From: Neobacillus drentensis NBRC 102427
GTDB lineage: Bacteria > Bacillota > Bacilli > Bacillales > Cytobacillaceae
Length of the DNA stretch: 64,000 nucleotides
Direction: 5' to 3'
Assembly: GCF_001591445.1 (NCBI RefSeq)
Contig: NZ_BCUX01000025.1
Location: 1 to 64,000, forward strand
The position numbers and the translations under genes were made by a program. Positions 35,281-45,347 of this stretch are shown here, piece by piece. Positions within the stretch are counted from its first letter, which is position 1. Each line of letters begins with the position of its first letter. The notes below the pieces were generated by a model that made no database searches, was not told where the DNA came from, and worked only from the letters and a program-made list of their open reading frames with translations.

Positions 35281-36210
35281 TTAGAACTGAAACAAGTCAC
35301 TAGATAAATACCTTTCCCCGGTATCGCAGGCAATACAAACAACAACATCATCAGGAGTTAAGCGTTTAGCCACTTCTAGGGCTGCGAAGCAGGCTCCGCC
35401 GGAGGATGGTCCGACAAGAATTCCTTCTTCGGTCGCCAAACGGCGTGCGATATCATAGGCATCTTCATCATTAATTTGATGAATTTCATCATAAACATCT
35501 TGATTAAGAATAACTGGGATAAAACCTGGGCTAGTCCCAACCAGCTTGTGTTTCCCTGGTTTCCCGCCTGACAAAACAGGTGAGCCCTTTGGCTCAACCA
35601 CATGAACCGTTAAGTTTTCATAGTGCTCTTTTAAGGTTTCCCCTGTGCCAGTGATGGTTCCACCAGTTCCAGCTGTGGCAACAAAAGCAGCCAGCGGTTT
35701 CCCAATTTCTTTCATTGCTTCGATAATTTCAACTGCGGTAGTGAATCGGTGGGCATCCGAGTTTGCATGATTTTCAAATTGCATCGGGACAAAACTATTG
35801 GGAATCTCCTTTGCTAATTCGAGTGCCCTATTTATCGCACCTGGCATTTTCTCATCTCCGGGAGTAAGGACAACCTCTGCGCCGTATGCTCTTAGGATGC
35901 TGATTCGCTCTTGTGTCATTGTATCAGGCATCACAATAATAGACCTATAGCCTCTAGCCGCTGCATTCATGGCAAGGCCAATCCCTGTATTGCCACTGGT
36001 CGGCTCTATAATAGTTGAACCTGCTGTTAATTTTCCAGCCTTTTCTGCTTCGATAATCATATTAAAAGCTGCCCGGTCTTTTACGCTTTTGCTGGGGTTA
36101 AAGTACTCCAGCTTTAAATAAACCGCGGCACCGTCTTTTGGTGCTAATCGGTTTAATTTAACTAAGGGTGTATCCCCGATTAATTCAGCGATATTGTTAA
36201 CTACTTTCAT
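35281..36210 (-). CDS. cysK: cysteine synthase (O-acetylserine sulfhydrylase), YtkP-like
   Basis: 309 residues, fold II PLP enzyme. LIGDTPLVKLNRL, the PLP-lysine motif NPSKSVKDRAAF and the phosphate/substrate loop PTSGNTGIGLAM are all present; AGTGGTITG and GPSSGG follow. It forms L-cysteine from O-acetylserine and sulfide. Its position between dat and thpR matches ytkP of B. subtilis, which is a paralogue of the main CysK. RBS AAGGAC before the ATG. Confidence 0.92.
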   Translation of the reverse strand: MKVVNNIAELIGDTPLVKLNRLAPKDGAAVYLKLEYFNPSKSVKDRAAFNMIIEAEKAGKLTAGSTIIEPTSGNTGIGLAMNAAARGYRSIIVMPDTMTQERISILRAYGAEVVLTPGDEKMPGAINRALELAKEIPNSFVPMQFENHANSDAHRFTTAVEIIEAMKEIGKPLAAFVATAGTGGTITGTGETLKEHYENLTVHVVEPKGSPVLSGGKPGKHKLVGTSPGFIPVILNQDVYDEIHQINDEDAYDIARRLATEEGILVGPSSGGACFAALEVAKRLTPDDVVVCIACDTGERYLSSDLFQF

Positions 36211-36380
36211 AAGGACCGTCCTTTCAATACTTGTAGTAAATTCTTAGATTTTAGATTCCTACTTCATCATAAATAAGTTTAAAGGCTTTGTAAAAAAAAT
36301 CGGTCAATTGTCTGTCTGTTATTAGATACATTTAGGACAAAATAGACTAAAATTAACTCAGAGAAGAAAGGAACATCACA

Positions 36381-36956
36381 ATGGAACATCGCTCTCATTT
36401 TTTCTTTGCCGTAAGAATTCCGGAACAAACGAAATTAAGGATGCAAGAACATATCGAAAAAATAAAGGAAAAGATCCCATTTAGCCGTTGGGTCCATTAT
36501 CAAGATTTGCATATAACCTTAGCATTCCTAGGCAGTGCTCCACCTGATAAACTTAAACAGGTGGAGAATCAAGTTCAAGAAGCACTTAAAGATGAGCAAG
36601 CATTTACTTTGAAAATCAATAAACTTGGATTTTTTGGAAGTGTCGACTCTCCGCGTGTTTTTTGGGCTGATACCGAGGAAAGCAAAAATCTGCAATCGAT
36701 TAGAAAAAAGGTATTTTCCGCTTGTGAGGAAGCTGGGTTTCAGCTTGAAACAAGACCATTTCGTCCTCATATCACTCTTGCTAGAAAGTGGAAAGGGGAA
36801 CAATCTTTCCAAAATGAACTGCTTGGTCTTTGGGATGAATTCCAGCCTGTCCCCCTAACATTCGAAGCAAGTGAAGTAGTGATTTATCAAACACACCTTG
36901 ATCAAACACCAAAGTATGAAGCGATAAAAATATATCCGCTAGTAGATAAAAATTAA
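36381..36956 (+). CDS. thpR: RNA 2',3'-cyclic phosphodiesterase (ThpR/LigT)
   Basis: 191 residues of the 2H phosphoesterase family. The two HxTx motifs are visible: HITLAFLG (about residue 45) and HITLARKW (about 130). It opens 2',3'-cyclic phosphate ends of RNA. RBS GAAAGG before ATG. It stands 15 nt before the lipid-kinase-like gene in one operon, as for ytlP-ytlR. Confidence 0.93.
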   Translation: MEHRSHFFFAVRIPEQTKLRMQEHIEKIKEKIPFSRWVHYQDLHITLAFLGSAPPDKLKQVENQVQEALKDEQAFTLKINKLGFFGSVDSPRVFWADTEESKNLQSIRKKVFSACEEAGFQLETRPFRPHITLARKWKGEQSFQNELLGLWDEFQPVPLTFEASEVVIYQTHLDQTPKYEAIKIYPLVDKN

Positions 36957-36971
36957 CTAAAGGTTGGTCTT

Positions 36972-37955
36972 ATGAAAGAAATTTACTTTATTGTTAATCC
37001 AAAAGCCGGCAACGGCCACTGCTTTACAATATGGGAGAGAGTGGAAAGGCAGCTTAAGGTTAAAAAGGTACCCTATCTTGCTTTCTTTACTGAATATCCA
37101 GGTCATGCAAGTATCCTTGCCGGCCAAATAGCACTAAAGAACTCGGAGCAAAAGATGATCATTGCAGTTGGCGGGGATGGAACGATGCATGAAGTGGTGA
37201 ATGGTGCAGTGAAGGAGCATCATATTACATTAGGATTTATTCCAGGCGGGTCTGGGAATGATTTTTCAAGAGGATTTCAAGTTCCTGTCGACCCCGTCGA
37301 AGCATTAGAGGTGATTCTCCGCCTGGCAAAACAAACAGGTCAGCCGATTGATGTGGGGAAAATTACCATGAATAATGCCGCTGAGCACTATTTTATTAAC
37401 AATATGGGGGCAGGATTTGATGCCACCATTTCCTATGAAGTGAATCAATCCAGGATGAAGGCTATATTAAATAAACTTTCGCTGGGCAGGATGGTTTATG
37501 TTTTTTTTCTCTTAAAAAAATTATTTACTTATAAAACCTCCACAATTGATTTATCAATTGACGGAGAAAAGCATATATTTGAACAAACATGGTTTGTAAC
37601 GGTTTCCAATCAACCATTTTATGGTGGGGGGATGAAAATTGCTCCTGCTGCCGAGCCTGATGATGGATTATTTGATATAACCGTTGTTCAAAGATTATCC
37701 AGATGGAAGCTCTTACTTGTTTTTATCAGTGTGTTTTGGGGGCGTCATATCCATTTTAAAGAAGTAAAAACATATATAGGCAGGGATGTTTCCATCCGGT
37801 CCCAGGCAAAACTATTTGTCCATGCAGATGGGGAGCATATTGGATTTACACCTTTAAATATCCACCTTCAAGCTAGCGCTTTACAGGTATTAACGAGAAG
37901 AAAACGTGCGGAAGAAGTGGAGTTGAAAGAGAGGGACTCGAATGATTGCTACTGA
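36972..37955 (+). CDS. ytlR: diacylglycerol kinase-like lipid kinase (YtlR)
   Basis: 327 residues. FIVNPKAGNGH and the nucleotide-binding motif AVGGDGTMHEVVNG define the DagK/sphingosine-kinase catalytic domain; PGGSGNDFSRGF follows. The C-terminal half is the beta sandwich typical of YegS/DgkB. Lipid substrate unknown. The stop overlaps the pullulanase start by 14 nt, so the genes are coupled. Confidence 0.92.
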   Translation: MKEIYFIVNPKAGNGHCFTIWERVERQLKVKKVPYLAFFTEYPGHASILAGQIALKNSEQKMIIAVGGDGTMHEVVNGAVKEHHITLGFIPGGSGNDFSRGFQVPVDPVEALEVILRLAKQTGQPIDVGKITMNNAAEHYFINNMGAGFDATISYEVNQSRMKAILNKLSLGRMVYVFFLLKKLFTYKTSTIDLSIDGEKHIFEQTWFVTVSNQPFYGGGMKIAPAAEPDDGLFDITVVQRLSRWKLLLVFISVFWGRHIHFKEVKTYIGRDVSIRSQAKLFVHADGEHIGFTPLNIHLQASALQVLTRRKRAEEVELKERDSNDCY

Positions 37956-40074
37956 CCGAAATTTCTTTGCCTATCTAGATGAGATGAAGATCATTACGAT
38001 TCTTCTTCCACTTTCCTACCATCACGGTTTGTCATCCTCTTTCTTAATTTCGAGTGATTTTCAAGAACATCCTTTGAAAATCATTGAGAAGATACAAATT
38101 GATAATAAAATGAAATATATTTGTGAATTCTCAAAGGATTACTCCTTTGATAAACAATATATGATTATTGATGAACATGGTGGGAAAACTGACCTGCAAA
38201 TTGGTGCTGTGATTCGTACGGAAGCCTTTGATGAGAAATTCTATTATGATGGTAATGACCTTGGAGTTACCCTACATGCTGGGCAAACCCGTTTTAAACT
38301 CTGGGCACCTACCGCCACTCAAGTAAAATTAAAGTTACGGCCTGCTAATAGCAGTTTTTCAGAAATTGTAAAAATGAAACGTGAGGATCGCGGCATATGG
38401 TCAGTGACTGTTAACAGAGATTTAGAATTCTATCATTATAGTTTCCTCATCCTTGTGAATCAAGAATGGCGTGAGGCAGTCGATCCTTATGCTAAGGCGG
38501 TGACTGTCAACGGAGAGCTTGGAGTCATTGTGAGTCTTGAGAAAACACGTAGGCCGCGTCTAGGCTTACCCTCTATTGAAAGTGCTGTAGATGCCATCAT
38601 TTATGAAACACATATTAGGGACCTCACCATACACTCCAAAAGCGGTGTACAGAATAAAGGACTTTATCTTGGTGCAGCTGAGCTAAATACAAAAGGGATT
38701 GACGGAGAACCTACAGGGTTATCTTATATGAAAGACTTGGGGATTACCCATATAGAATTCCTCCCCTTCCATGATTTTGCCGGTGTGGATGAACTGAGGC
38801 CGAGTAATGAATATAACTGGGGATACAATCCGCTCCATTTTAACGCTCCCGAAGGAAGCTATTCAACGAATCCTGCCAATCCCTATTCAAGAATCCTTGA
38901 ATTAAAACAGTTAATTGATCAAGTTCATAGTCTTGGTCTTCGAGTAATCATGGATGTAGTTTATAACCATGTTTACATCCGTGAGACTTCCTCCTTTGAA
39001 AAGGTGGTCCCGGGTTATTATTTTCGCCATAATGACATTGGACTCCCTTCCAATGGGACTGGTGTGGGGAATGATATTGCATCGGAACGGAAAATGGTCA
39101 GAAAATATATTATCGATTCCATTTCGTTTTGGCTGAAGGAATATCATATCGATGGATTTCGTTTTGACTTGATGGGAATATTGGATGTACAGACCATGTC
39201 TGAAGTAAGGAAAGAGTGCGACAGACTGTCAAAAGGAACAATAATCATCGGTGAAGGCTGGAGTCTGAACACACCACTTCCAGTCGAGCAGAAAGCAACT
39301 ATTGCCAATCAGGCAAAGATGCCAAACATAGCTCAATTCAATGATAGATTTCGTGATTGTATAAAGGGTAGTTCCTTTAATTTATTTGATAAGGGCTACG
39401 CTTTAGGAAATGAGCACTACCTAGAGGCTGCGAATGAGGTAATTACTGGGAGTATCGGTTTCACGACACAGGGGTCGGCTATTTTTCATGAACCGTTCCA
39501 ATCTGTGAACTATGTAGAATGCCATGATAATCATACAATGTGGGATAAACTTCTCGCTTGTCTCCCTGATGCAGATGATTCTTTACGAATCAAATATCAT
39601 CGTCTCGCCACAAGTATTGTCTTATTGTCACAAGGAATTCCTTTTCTTCACAGCGGTCAAGAGTTCTTTCGGACAAAAAAGGGTGATGGGAATAGTTATC
39701 GTTCCCCGGATGAAACCAATCAGCTGGATTGGGAACGAAAGATTTTGTATAAAGAAAACGTAAAATATATTAAAGGGATTATTCAAATCCGTAAAGAGTT
39801 TCCTTGTTTCCGAATGAGAACTGCTGCTGAAATTCGTACAAATATCCGCCAATTACAATGTGAAGTACCGGTGTTGGGATATTTGTTTACCAGAGAGGAT
39901 GAGATAATCTTATTCATTAACTCTTCATCCAAGAAGCAAACAGTTTTAATTCCAGATGGGGATTGGGCAGTGATAGCAGATCATAACCAAGCCGAAGTTT
40001 CTTCCAAGAAGTTTTTGTCTGGTGGGGAAATTATTTTGGAACCAGTATCCATTAATGTTTTGCTAAAAAAATAG
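37942..40074 (+). CDS. amyX: type I pullulanase
   Basis: 710 residues. An N-terminal beta region and CBM48 (about 100-190) precede the GH13 barrel. YNWGYNP is the type I pullulanase signature. Catalytic regions are GFRFDLMG (nucleophile Asp), IIGEGWS (acid Glu) and VECHDNHTMWDK. There is no signal peptide, so it debranches alpha-1,6 links of glycogen-like polymers in the cytoplasm. The ATG lies within the end of ytlR (14-nt overlap). Confidence 0.95.
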   Translation: MIATDRNFFAYLDEMKIITILLPLSYHHGLSSSFLISSDFQEHPLKIIEKIQIDNKMKYICEFSKDYSFDKQYMIIDEHGGKTDLQIGAVIRTEAFDEKFYYDGNDLGVTLHAGQTRFKLWAPTATQVKLKLRPANSSFSEIVKMKREDRGIWSVTVNRDLEFYHYSFLILVNQEWREAVDPYAKAVTVNGELGVIVSLEKTRRPRLGLPSIESAVDAIIYETHIRDLTIHSKSGVQNKGLYLGAAELNTKGIDGEPTGLSYMKDLGITHIEFLPFHDFAGVDELRPSNEYNWGYNPLHFNAPEGSYSTNPANPYSRILELKQLIDQVHSLGLRVIMDVVYNHVYIRETSSFEKVVPGYYFRHNDIGLPSNGTGVGNDIASERKMVRKYIIDSISFWLKEYHIDGFRFDLMGILDVQTMSEVRKECDRLSKGTIIIGEGWSLNTPLPVEQKATIANQAKMPNIAQFNDRFRDCIKGSSFNLFDKGYALGNEHYLEAANEVITGSIGFTTQGSAIFHEPFQSVNYVECHDNHTMWDKLLACLPDADDSLRIKYHRLATSIVLLSQGIPFLHSGQEFFRTKKGDGNSYRSPDETNQLDWERKILYKENVKYIKGIIQIRKEFPCFRMRTAAEIRTNIRQLQCEVPVLGYLFTREDEIILFINSSSKKQTVLIPDGDWAVIADHNQAEVSSKKFLSGGEIILEPVSINVLLKK

Positions 40075-40129
40075 TTTCTTCAGATTTACTTGACGAAAAA
40101 AGGTAATTCGAGATAAAATTTATTATGAT

Positions 40130-40164
40130 GGCTATTGTGTGCAATGGTTTCAATAGCTTTTTTT
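40130..40164 (+). terminator. terminator after amyX
   Basis: GGCTATTG and CAATAGCT pair around a 12-nt loop, followed by seven Ts. Confidence 0.8.
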
Positions 40165-40292
40165 ATTTTAAAAAAATAATAAGCTGTTGATGAAACTGTG
40201 GTAATATAAGACCTTCCGGCAACACTGGTTTTACCTCTTAAACAGAAGGGGAATAAGCCCATTAGAACGGCATAAATTGAAGGTGAGCAATT

Positions 40293-41066
40293 TTGGATCA
40301 TATATTTGGACAAGAATGGGAAATTACCCCTGCTGGAGGCAAAACAGGTGAAGCCTTTTATGCGAAATATAAAGACCAAAGACTTTTCTTAAAGCGGAAT
40401 TCGTCTCCGTTCCTTGCTGTTCTTTCAGCTGAAGGTATTGTCCCAAAGCTTGTATGGACAAAACGGTTGGAAAGTGGAGATGTCATAACTGCACAGCAAT
40501 GGCTTCCTGGCAGAGAGTTAAAGCCGTCAGAGATGAACCAAGAGCTCGTGGCGAGACTGCTCAAGAAAATTCATTGCTCAGAGCCGATGCTAGGAATGTT
40601 AAGCCGGCTAGAGAGCGCTCCATTACATCCCGAACCATTATTGCAAAGGGTTGCGAACGAGTTAGATGAAGAGGTGCTCCACTTGCCTGAATCGCAAAAA
40701 GCAATGGACTTTTTAAAAAAGGAAGCTTTAAACGTCTATTGCGATGAAAAAGTGGTTTGTCATGGTGATGTCAACCATAACAACTGGCTGCTTGCAGAAG
40801 ACAACCAGTTGTATTTGATTGATTGGGACGGGGCAATGATTGCCGACCCTGCCATTGACCTGGGATTGCTCCTTTATTGGTATATTCCAGAGAATAACTG
40901 GCAGGATTGGCTAGAGCTTTATGGTGAAAAGCTGACAGAAGATCTAAAACTGCGCATGAAGTGGTATGTGACCATTCAAACTCTTTCTTCGATCCAATGG
41001 TATAAAAATAAAGATCGCTTGGAAGAAATGAACAAGTGGATCAAGTTTCTAGATGAAATTCTCTAG
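40293..41066 (+). CDS. ytmP: aminoglycoside/choline-kinase-like phosphotransferase (YtmP)
   Basis: 257 residues, protein-kinase-like fold. VVCHGDVNHNNWLL is the Brenner catalytic motif and LYLIDWDGAMIADPAIDLG the Mg-binding DxD region. It phosphorylates an unknown small molecule. TTG start with AAGGTGAGC upstream. No terminator lies directly after its stop; the first hairpin with a T tract on this strand is beyond ytzH, so the message may run antisense through that gene. Confidence 0.85.
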   Translation: MDHIFGQEWEITPAGGKTGEAFYAKYKDQRLFLKRNSSPFLAVLSAEGIVPKLVWTKRLESGDVITAQQWLPGRELKPSEMNQELVARLLKKIHCSEPMLGMLSRLESAPLHPEPLLQRVANELDEEVLHLPESQKAMDFLKKEALNVYCDEKVVCHGDVNHNNWLLAEDNQLYLIDWDGAMIADPAIDLGLLLYWYIPENNWQDWLELYGEKLTEDLKLRMKWYVTIQTLSSIQWYKNKDRLEEMNKWIKFLDEIL

Positions 41067-41345
41067 TTAAGAAAACTGTCCAATATCACTTACCCAATTT
41101 GATAAGTTTTCTTGGTTAGATAAGATGTGTTGATCTAAATCTGCAGTACCAACCCCATGCTGGCTGTATTGGTATACTTCTTGTAAGATATTTTTTACAT
41201 TTTGATCAACTTGTGTGTTTACCATTAGGGATTTCACTAAGCGCTCCAGTTGTTCGCATTCTGCAACGGACCCGCAACAATCTGTTTGGTGGTTGTTTAG
41301 TATATCTTTTAACAGTGTAACTTGGTCACCATGACTTAATGGCAT
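41067..41345 (-). CDS. ytzH: YtzH-like protein
   Basis: 92 residues, acidic and helical (MPLSHGDQVTLLKDILNNHQ; NVKNILQEVYQYSQHG). No catalytic motif. It resembles B. subtilis YtzH, which is of unknown function. ATG 41345 has GAGAGGGTG 9 nt upstream; the longer frame to 41363 is less likely. The gene converges on ytmP with no space between the stops. Confidence 0.82.
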   Translation of the reverse strand: MPLSHGDQVTLLKDILNNHQTDCCGSVAECEQLERLVKSLMVNTQVDQNVKNILQEVYQYSQHGVGTADLDQHILSNQENLSNWVSDIGQFS

Positions 41346-41380
41346 GAATGTACACCCTCTCAAGTGTTATTTAAAAACAA

Positions 41381-41415
41381 GAATTCACACTGTTAGGTTG
41401 TGAATTCTTTTTTTG
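41381..41415 (+). terminator. terminator upstream of trmB
   Basis: GAATTCACAC and GTTGTGAATTC form a stem with a 6-nt loop followed by seven Ts on the plus strand. Placed to stop transcription coming from ytmP through ytzH. Confidence 0.75.
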
Positions 41416-41508
41416 TTTATGCATCATCTTATTTCCAGATAGTTAAATTTGTAAGGACAAATGGTGCATGATAGGTAGTAAACAATATTATTTTTAGGAG
41501 TGTCATCA

Positions 41509-42150
41509 ATGAGAGTCAGGCATAAACCTTGGGCAAAGGAAAAAATAGACCAGTACCCTCAATATGTAGTTGCCAATCCAGAACAATATAAAGGAAAATG
41601 GCACGAAGTATTTGGTAATAATCAGCCCCTTCATATTGAAGTAGGTACAGGCAAGGGTCAATTTATGACCGAAATGGCGAAAGCAAATCCGGGGATTAAT
41701 TATATGGGGATTGAACTATACGATAGTGTCATCATTACGGCTTTAGACCGTTTAATTGAAGCAAATTTGCCGAATCTTAGGCTTCTTAATGTAAATGCAA
41801 ATGATTTAGCGAAATACTTTGCGAAGAATGATGTGAATCAGGTCTATTTAAACTTTTCCGATCCATGGCCAAAGGGACGCCATGAAAAGAGAAGATTAAC
41901 GTATAAAGATTTCTTAAAGCTATATGAGGAAATTATGGTTGATGGCGGGGAAATTCATTTTAAAACCGACAATCAGGGTTTATTTGAATATTCGTTAATG
42001 AGTTTTTCCAAATACGGATTGTTATTAAAATATGTAAGCCTAGACTTTCATAATAGTGAGTATGAAGGAAACATCATGACAGAGTATGAAGAAAAATTTT
42101 CAGAAAAAGGTCATCGAATTTACCGCTGTGAAGTCAAATATCCAAACTGA
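41509..42150 (+). CDS. trmB: tRNA (guanine-N7-)-methyltransferase
   Basis: 213 residues. Class I methyltransferase with EVGTGKGQF as the SAM-binding motif and the TrmB signature [16 protein letters not shown]. It makes m7G46 in tRNA. ATG 41509 is chosen because AGGAG ends 8 nt upstream; GTG 41500 overlaps the ribosome site. Confidence 0.96.
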   Translation: MRVRHKPWAKEKIDQYPQYVVANPEQYKGKWHEVFGNNQPLHIEVGTGKGQFMTEMAKANPGINYMGIELYDSVIITALDRLIEANLPNLRLLNVNANDLAKYFAKNDVNQVYLNFSDPWPKGRHEKRRLTYKDFLKLYEEIMVDGGEIHFKTDNQGLFEYSLMSFSKYGLLLKYVSLDFHNSEYEGNIMTEYEEKFSEKGHRIYRCEVKYPN

Positions 42151-42157
42151 TTTTGGG

Positions 42158-42187
42158 GACAGTTCAATTTTGAACTGTTCTTTTTGG
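42158..42187 (+). terminator. terminator after trmB
   Basis: ACAGTTCAA and TTGAACTGT form a 9-bp stem and are followed by TCTTTTT. Confidence 0.75.
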
Positions 42188-42240
42188 TTTCTTTAACCTT
42201 GGAGTCAATGTTAAAATATAGAAAAAAGGGGGATGAGAAG

Positions 42241-43083
42241 TTGGAAACATTAAAAATTGGCGGCGTCTCACTAACGTGGTTATCTGGAGGGGTAACCAAT
42301 TTAGATGGCGGGGCAATGTTTGGGGTTGTTCCAAGAGGGTTATGGTCTAAGAAATATCCGCACAATGAGAGAAACCAGATTGAATTGCCAACAGATCCTT
42401 TTGTTTTGCAAATGGATGGAAAGAATTTCTTAGTTGAAACTGGGCTTGGAAAAGGGAAGTTAACGGAAAAGCAATTAAGAAACTATGGTGTCACTAGAGA
42501 ATCGGAGCTAGATGAATCGTTAGAAAGGTTAGGTTTAAAAGCAGAGGAGATTGATTACGTTTTAATGACCCATTTGCACTTTGACCATGCTGGCGGTCTG
42601 ACAAAACTTGGAAAGTGCCAATATGTTTCCGCATTTCCCAATGCACAAATTATAACTTCACAAGTAGAATGGGACGAAATGCAGAGTCCCAATATTCGTT
42701 CAAAGAATACATATTGGAAAGAGAATTGGGAAGCTATTGAGTCACAGGTGGTTCCATTTGAAGAAAAGTGGAGTTTTGGAGCGATTACAATGGTCCATAC
42801 GGGTGGTCATAGTGATGGACATTCCATCCTCATCATAGAGGACGCGGGAGAAACATTAATTCATATGGCGGACCTGATGCCCACACATGCCCACCAACCA
42901 GTATTATGGGTAATGTCCTATGATGATTACCCGATGACCTCTATCGCGGCAAAAGAAAAATGGCTGCCCTACGGAATGGCAAAAAACGCTTGGTTCAGCT
43001 TTTATCATGATGCATTTTATCGTGCAGTAAAGTGGGATAAAGAAGGAAAACAAATAGTTGAGAGCATTAAGAGGGAAAGATAA
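42241..43083 (+). CDS. ytnP: YtnP-family metallo-beta-lactamase (quorum-quenching lactonase type)
   Basis: 280 residues. The zinc motif HLHFDHAGG, a later [11 protein letters not shown] and a distal His region mark the metallo-beta-lactamase fold. YtnP of B. subtilis degrades signalling lactones; the same activity here is inferred from similarity. TTG 42241 is the likely start (AAGGGGG 8-14 nt upstream; product METLKIGG). Confidence 0.88.
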   Translation: METLKIGGVSLTWLSGGVTNLDGGAMFGVVPRGLWSKKYPHNERNQIELPTDPFVLQMDGKNFLVETGLGKGKLTEKQLRNYGVTRESELDESLERLGLKAEEIDYVLMTHLHFDHAGGLTKLGKCQYVSAFPNAQIITSQVEWDEMQSPNIRSKNTYWKENWEAIESQVVPFEEKWSFGAITMVHTGGHSDGHSILIIEDAGETLIHMADLMPTHAHQPVLWVMSYDDYPMTSIAAKEKWLPYGMAKNAWFSFYHDAFYRAVKWDKEGKQIVESIKRER

Positions 43084-43086
43084 GCT

Positions 43087-43121
43087 AAAAATAGCCGTAT
43101 CCATGGAGGGAACGGCTATTT
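43087..43121 (-). terminator. terminator of ytzB (minus strand)
   Basis: AATAGCCGT and ACGGCTATT form a 9-bp stem with a 12-nt loop. The T tract is on the minus strand, so it ends ytzB; it may also slow transcripts from ytnP. Confidence 0.7.
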
Positions 43122-43124
43122 CGG

Positions 43125-43448
43125 TTAAGAAATACCAGATAAGGTACGCACGTCGATAAGTGTTCCTGTTTGCGCATCTGCAATAAATTCAAATTGCTCG
43201 GTTGTACCATTGTTATTTTTAGATATTCCACCCTTGTAGACACGATAATTGATTTGCTGCTTTTCATACGGCTCTGCTTCCATATGTATCCATGCTCCAC
43301 TGATTGGCCCATTTTGATTAAATTGTTTTTTCACTTGTTCTAAGATTTTTTCAGGTGAGACATACGTTTTACAGGCAATAACTTCTTTTGCAGCATATCC
43401 TCCGATGATACCAACTGCTGCACCGAGGAGAAACGACTTCCAATTCAT
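43125..43448 (-). CDS. ytzB: YtzB-like PepSY-type small membrane protein
   Basis: 107 residues. An N-terminal hydrophobic segment (FLLGAAVGIIGGYAAKEVIA) anchors or exports it. The rest (ISGAWIHMEAEPYEKQQINYRVYKGGIS..EFIADAQTGTLIDV) has the look of a PepSY/peptidase-propeptide domain. ATG 43448 has TTGGAGG 6 nt upstream; the frame extends to 43547 without a ribosome site. Function unknown. Position before ytoP fits B. subtilis gene order. Confidence 0.8.
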   Translation of the reverse strand: MNWKSFLLGAAVGIIGGYAAKEVIACKTYVSPEKILEQVKKQFNQNGPISGAWIHMEAEPYEKQQINYRVYKGGISKNNNGTTEQFEFIADAQTGTLIDVRTLSGIS

Positions 43449-43630
43449 AGCAGGACCTCCAAAAGGTAAATTTGGAAAAGATAGGATTCTCCTCTCAGTA
43501 TATCGTATTTGTTGGTAGGAACATACTATTACCAATATTAAATTCAATTGGTGGAAAGAGAAACCATAATTCTGTAATATAAAATTATCTACATAAATAA
43601 ATTTGAGAAACCAAAGGAGCTTCAGGAAAA

Positions 43631-44704
43631 ATGAACGAACAAACCTTAAAGCTTTTTCAAACGTTAACAGAGCTTCCAGGTGCCCCTGGAAATGAACACT
43701 TAGTAAGAAAATTCATGAGGGAACAATTATCCCAATACTCAGATGAAATTGTTCAAGATAATCTTGGCAGCATCTTTGGTGTAAAAAGAGGCACGGAGAC
43801 AGGTCCTACTGTCATGGTAGCTGGTCATATGGATGAAGTCGGCTTCATGGTGACATCAATTACCGAAAATGGGATGCTTCGTTTTCAGCCACTTGGCGGA
43901 TGGTGGAGCCAGGTTTTACTTGCCCAGCGTGTTCAAATAATGACAAATAATGGTCCCGTTATTGGTGTTGTTGGTTCGATTCCACCCCATCTATTAGACG
44001 ATGCCAAGCGCAACAAACCAATGGAAATTAAAAATATGCTGATTGATATCGGTGCCGATGATCGTGAAGATGCGAAACGAATAGGGATTAAGCCAGGTCA
44101 GGCCATCTTGCCTATTTGTCCATTCACGCCAATGGCGAATCCGAAGAAGATATTAGCTAAAGCCTGGGATAATCGTTACGGCTGCGGTCTTGCGATTGAA
44201 CTGCTTCAAGAATTAAAAGATGAAAAGTTACCAAATACGCTTTATTCAGGAGCAACGGTTCAAGAAGAGGTGGGTTTACGCGGGGCACAAACAGCCGCCA
44301 ACATGATAAACCCTGACATCTTCTTCGCTCTAGATGCAAGCCCAGCAAATGATATGACAGGAGATAAAAATGAGTTTGGTCAATTAGGTAAAGGGGCGTT
44401 GCTCCGCATTCTTGACCGGACAATGGTGACGCATCGCGGGATGAGAGAGTTTGTACTCGATACAGCGGAAACACATAAAATTCCATACCAATATTTTGTT
44501 TCGCAGGGCGGAACGGATGCAGGCCGTGTTCATCAATCAAATGAGGGAGTTCCAAGCGCGGTCATCGGTATTTGTTCGCGTTATATTCATACCCATGCCT
44601 CTATCGTTCATGTAGATGATTATGCAGCGGCTAAGGAACTAATTGTGAAACTAGTTAAGGCATGTGACCAAACAACGGTCGATACCATTAAAGCTAACAG
44701 CTGA
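43631..44704 (+). CDS. ytoP: M42-family glutamyl aminopeptidase (YtoP)
   Basis: 357 residues. Metal-binding and catalytic motifs of M42 are present: [23 protein letters not shown] and [20 protein letters not shown] and [12 protein letters not shown] complete the dinuclear site. Cytoplasmic peptide trimming. RBS AAGGAGC before the ATG. Confidence 0.93.
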   Translation: MNEQTLKLFQTLTELPGAPGNEHLVRKFMREQLSQYSDEIVQDNLGSIFGVKRGTETGPTVMVAGHMDEVGFMVTSITENGMLRFQPLGGWWSQVLLAQRVQIMTNNGPVIGVVGSIPPHLLDDAKRNKPMEIKNMLIDIGADDREDAKRIGIKPGQAILPICPFTPMANPKKILAKAWDNRYGCGLAIELLQELKDEKLPNTLYSGATVQEEVGLRGAQTAANMINPDIFFALDASPANDMTGDKNEFGQLGKGALLRILDRTMVTHRGMREFVLDTAETHKIPYQYFVSQGGTDAGRVHQSNEGVPSAVIGICSRYIHTHASIVHVDDYAAAKELIVKLVKACDQTTVDTIKANS

Positions 44705-44742
44705 TATTAAGGAGGGGGCATGTTTATGCCTCCTTTAATATG
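44703..44742 (+). other. intercistronic hairpin with AGGAGG-like arm
   Basis: ATATTAAGGAGG-GGCAT and ATGCC-CCTTTAATAT pair around GTTT, without a T run. It lies between ytoP and the DUF84 gene and may stabilise or process the message. Confidence 0.55.
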
Positions 44743-44762
44743 TCAAAAGAGGAGTTATCATC

Positions 44763-45284
44763 ATGAAAATCATTATTGGATCAAAGAACCCGGCCAAAAT
44801 TACTGCAGTAAAAAATAGTTTTTCTCATGAAGGGGAGTTTGTTTCGTTAGATATCCCATCAGGTGTAAGTGAGCAGCCATTTTCCGATGAAGAAACGATT
44901 AAGGGAGCCATTAATCGGGCTGCAGCAGCCTTAAAACAGGGAAATGGCGATATTGGAATTGGACTGGAGGGAGGCGTTCAGGAAACGAGTTATGGATTAC
45001 TCATTTGTAACTGGGGTGCTCTCGTAACGAACGAGAGCGGGCCGTTTATTGCCGGTGGCGCAAGGATCCCTCTCCCTGAAGAAATAGCAGTCCGATTAAG
45101 AGCAGGCGAAGAACTCGGACCCGTCATGGAAGATTATGCAAGAAATAAAAATGTAAGGAAACAAGAAGGGGCCGTCGGGATTTTTACAAATGGAATTGTT
45201 AATCGATCGGAAATGTTTACTCATGTTATGAACCTTTTAGTGGGACAATACAAAAGAGCATATAATTGGACTGAAAAGCTTTAG
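44763..45284 (+). CDS. DUF84-family inosine/xanthosine triphosphatase (YjjX type)
   Basis: 173 residues. MKIIIGSKNPAKITAVKNSF is the nucleotide-binding start; GIGLEGGVQE and GGARIPLPEE follow. The family hydrolyses non-canonical ITP/XTP and keeps them out of nucleic acids; activity here is inferred. RBS AGAGGAG before the ATG. Confidence 0.87.
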   Translation: MKIIIGSKNPAKITAVKNSFSHEGEFVSLDIPSGVSEQPFSDEETIKGAINRAAAALKQGNGDIGIGLEGGVQETSYGLLICNWGALVTNESGPFIAGGARIPLPEEIAVRLRAGEELGPVMEDYARNKNVRKQEGAVGIFTNGIVNRSEMFTHVMNLLVGQYKRAYNWTEKL

Positions 45285-45347
45285 TGCTGATATGATTCGA
45301 GAATAAAGCATTAAAAAACGCATAAAAGTCAAACGGAGGCGTTGAAT

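Noticed and set aside
44157-44555. 132-codon minus-strand frame inside ytoP
   Set aside because: Shadow of a conserved aminopeptidase gene, low plausibility of the translation.
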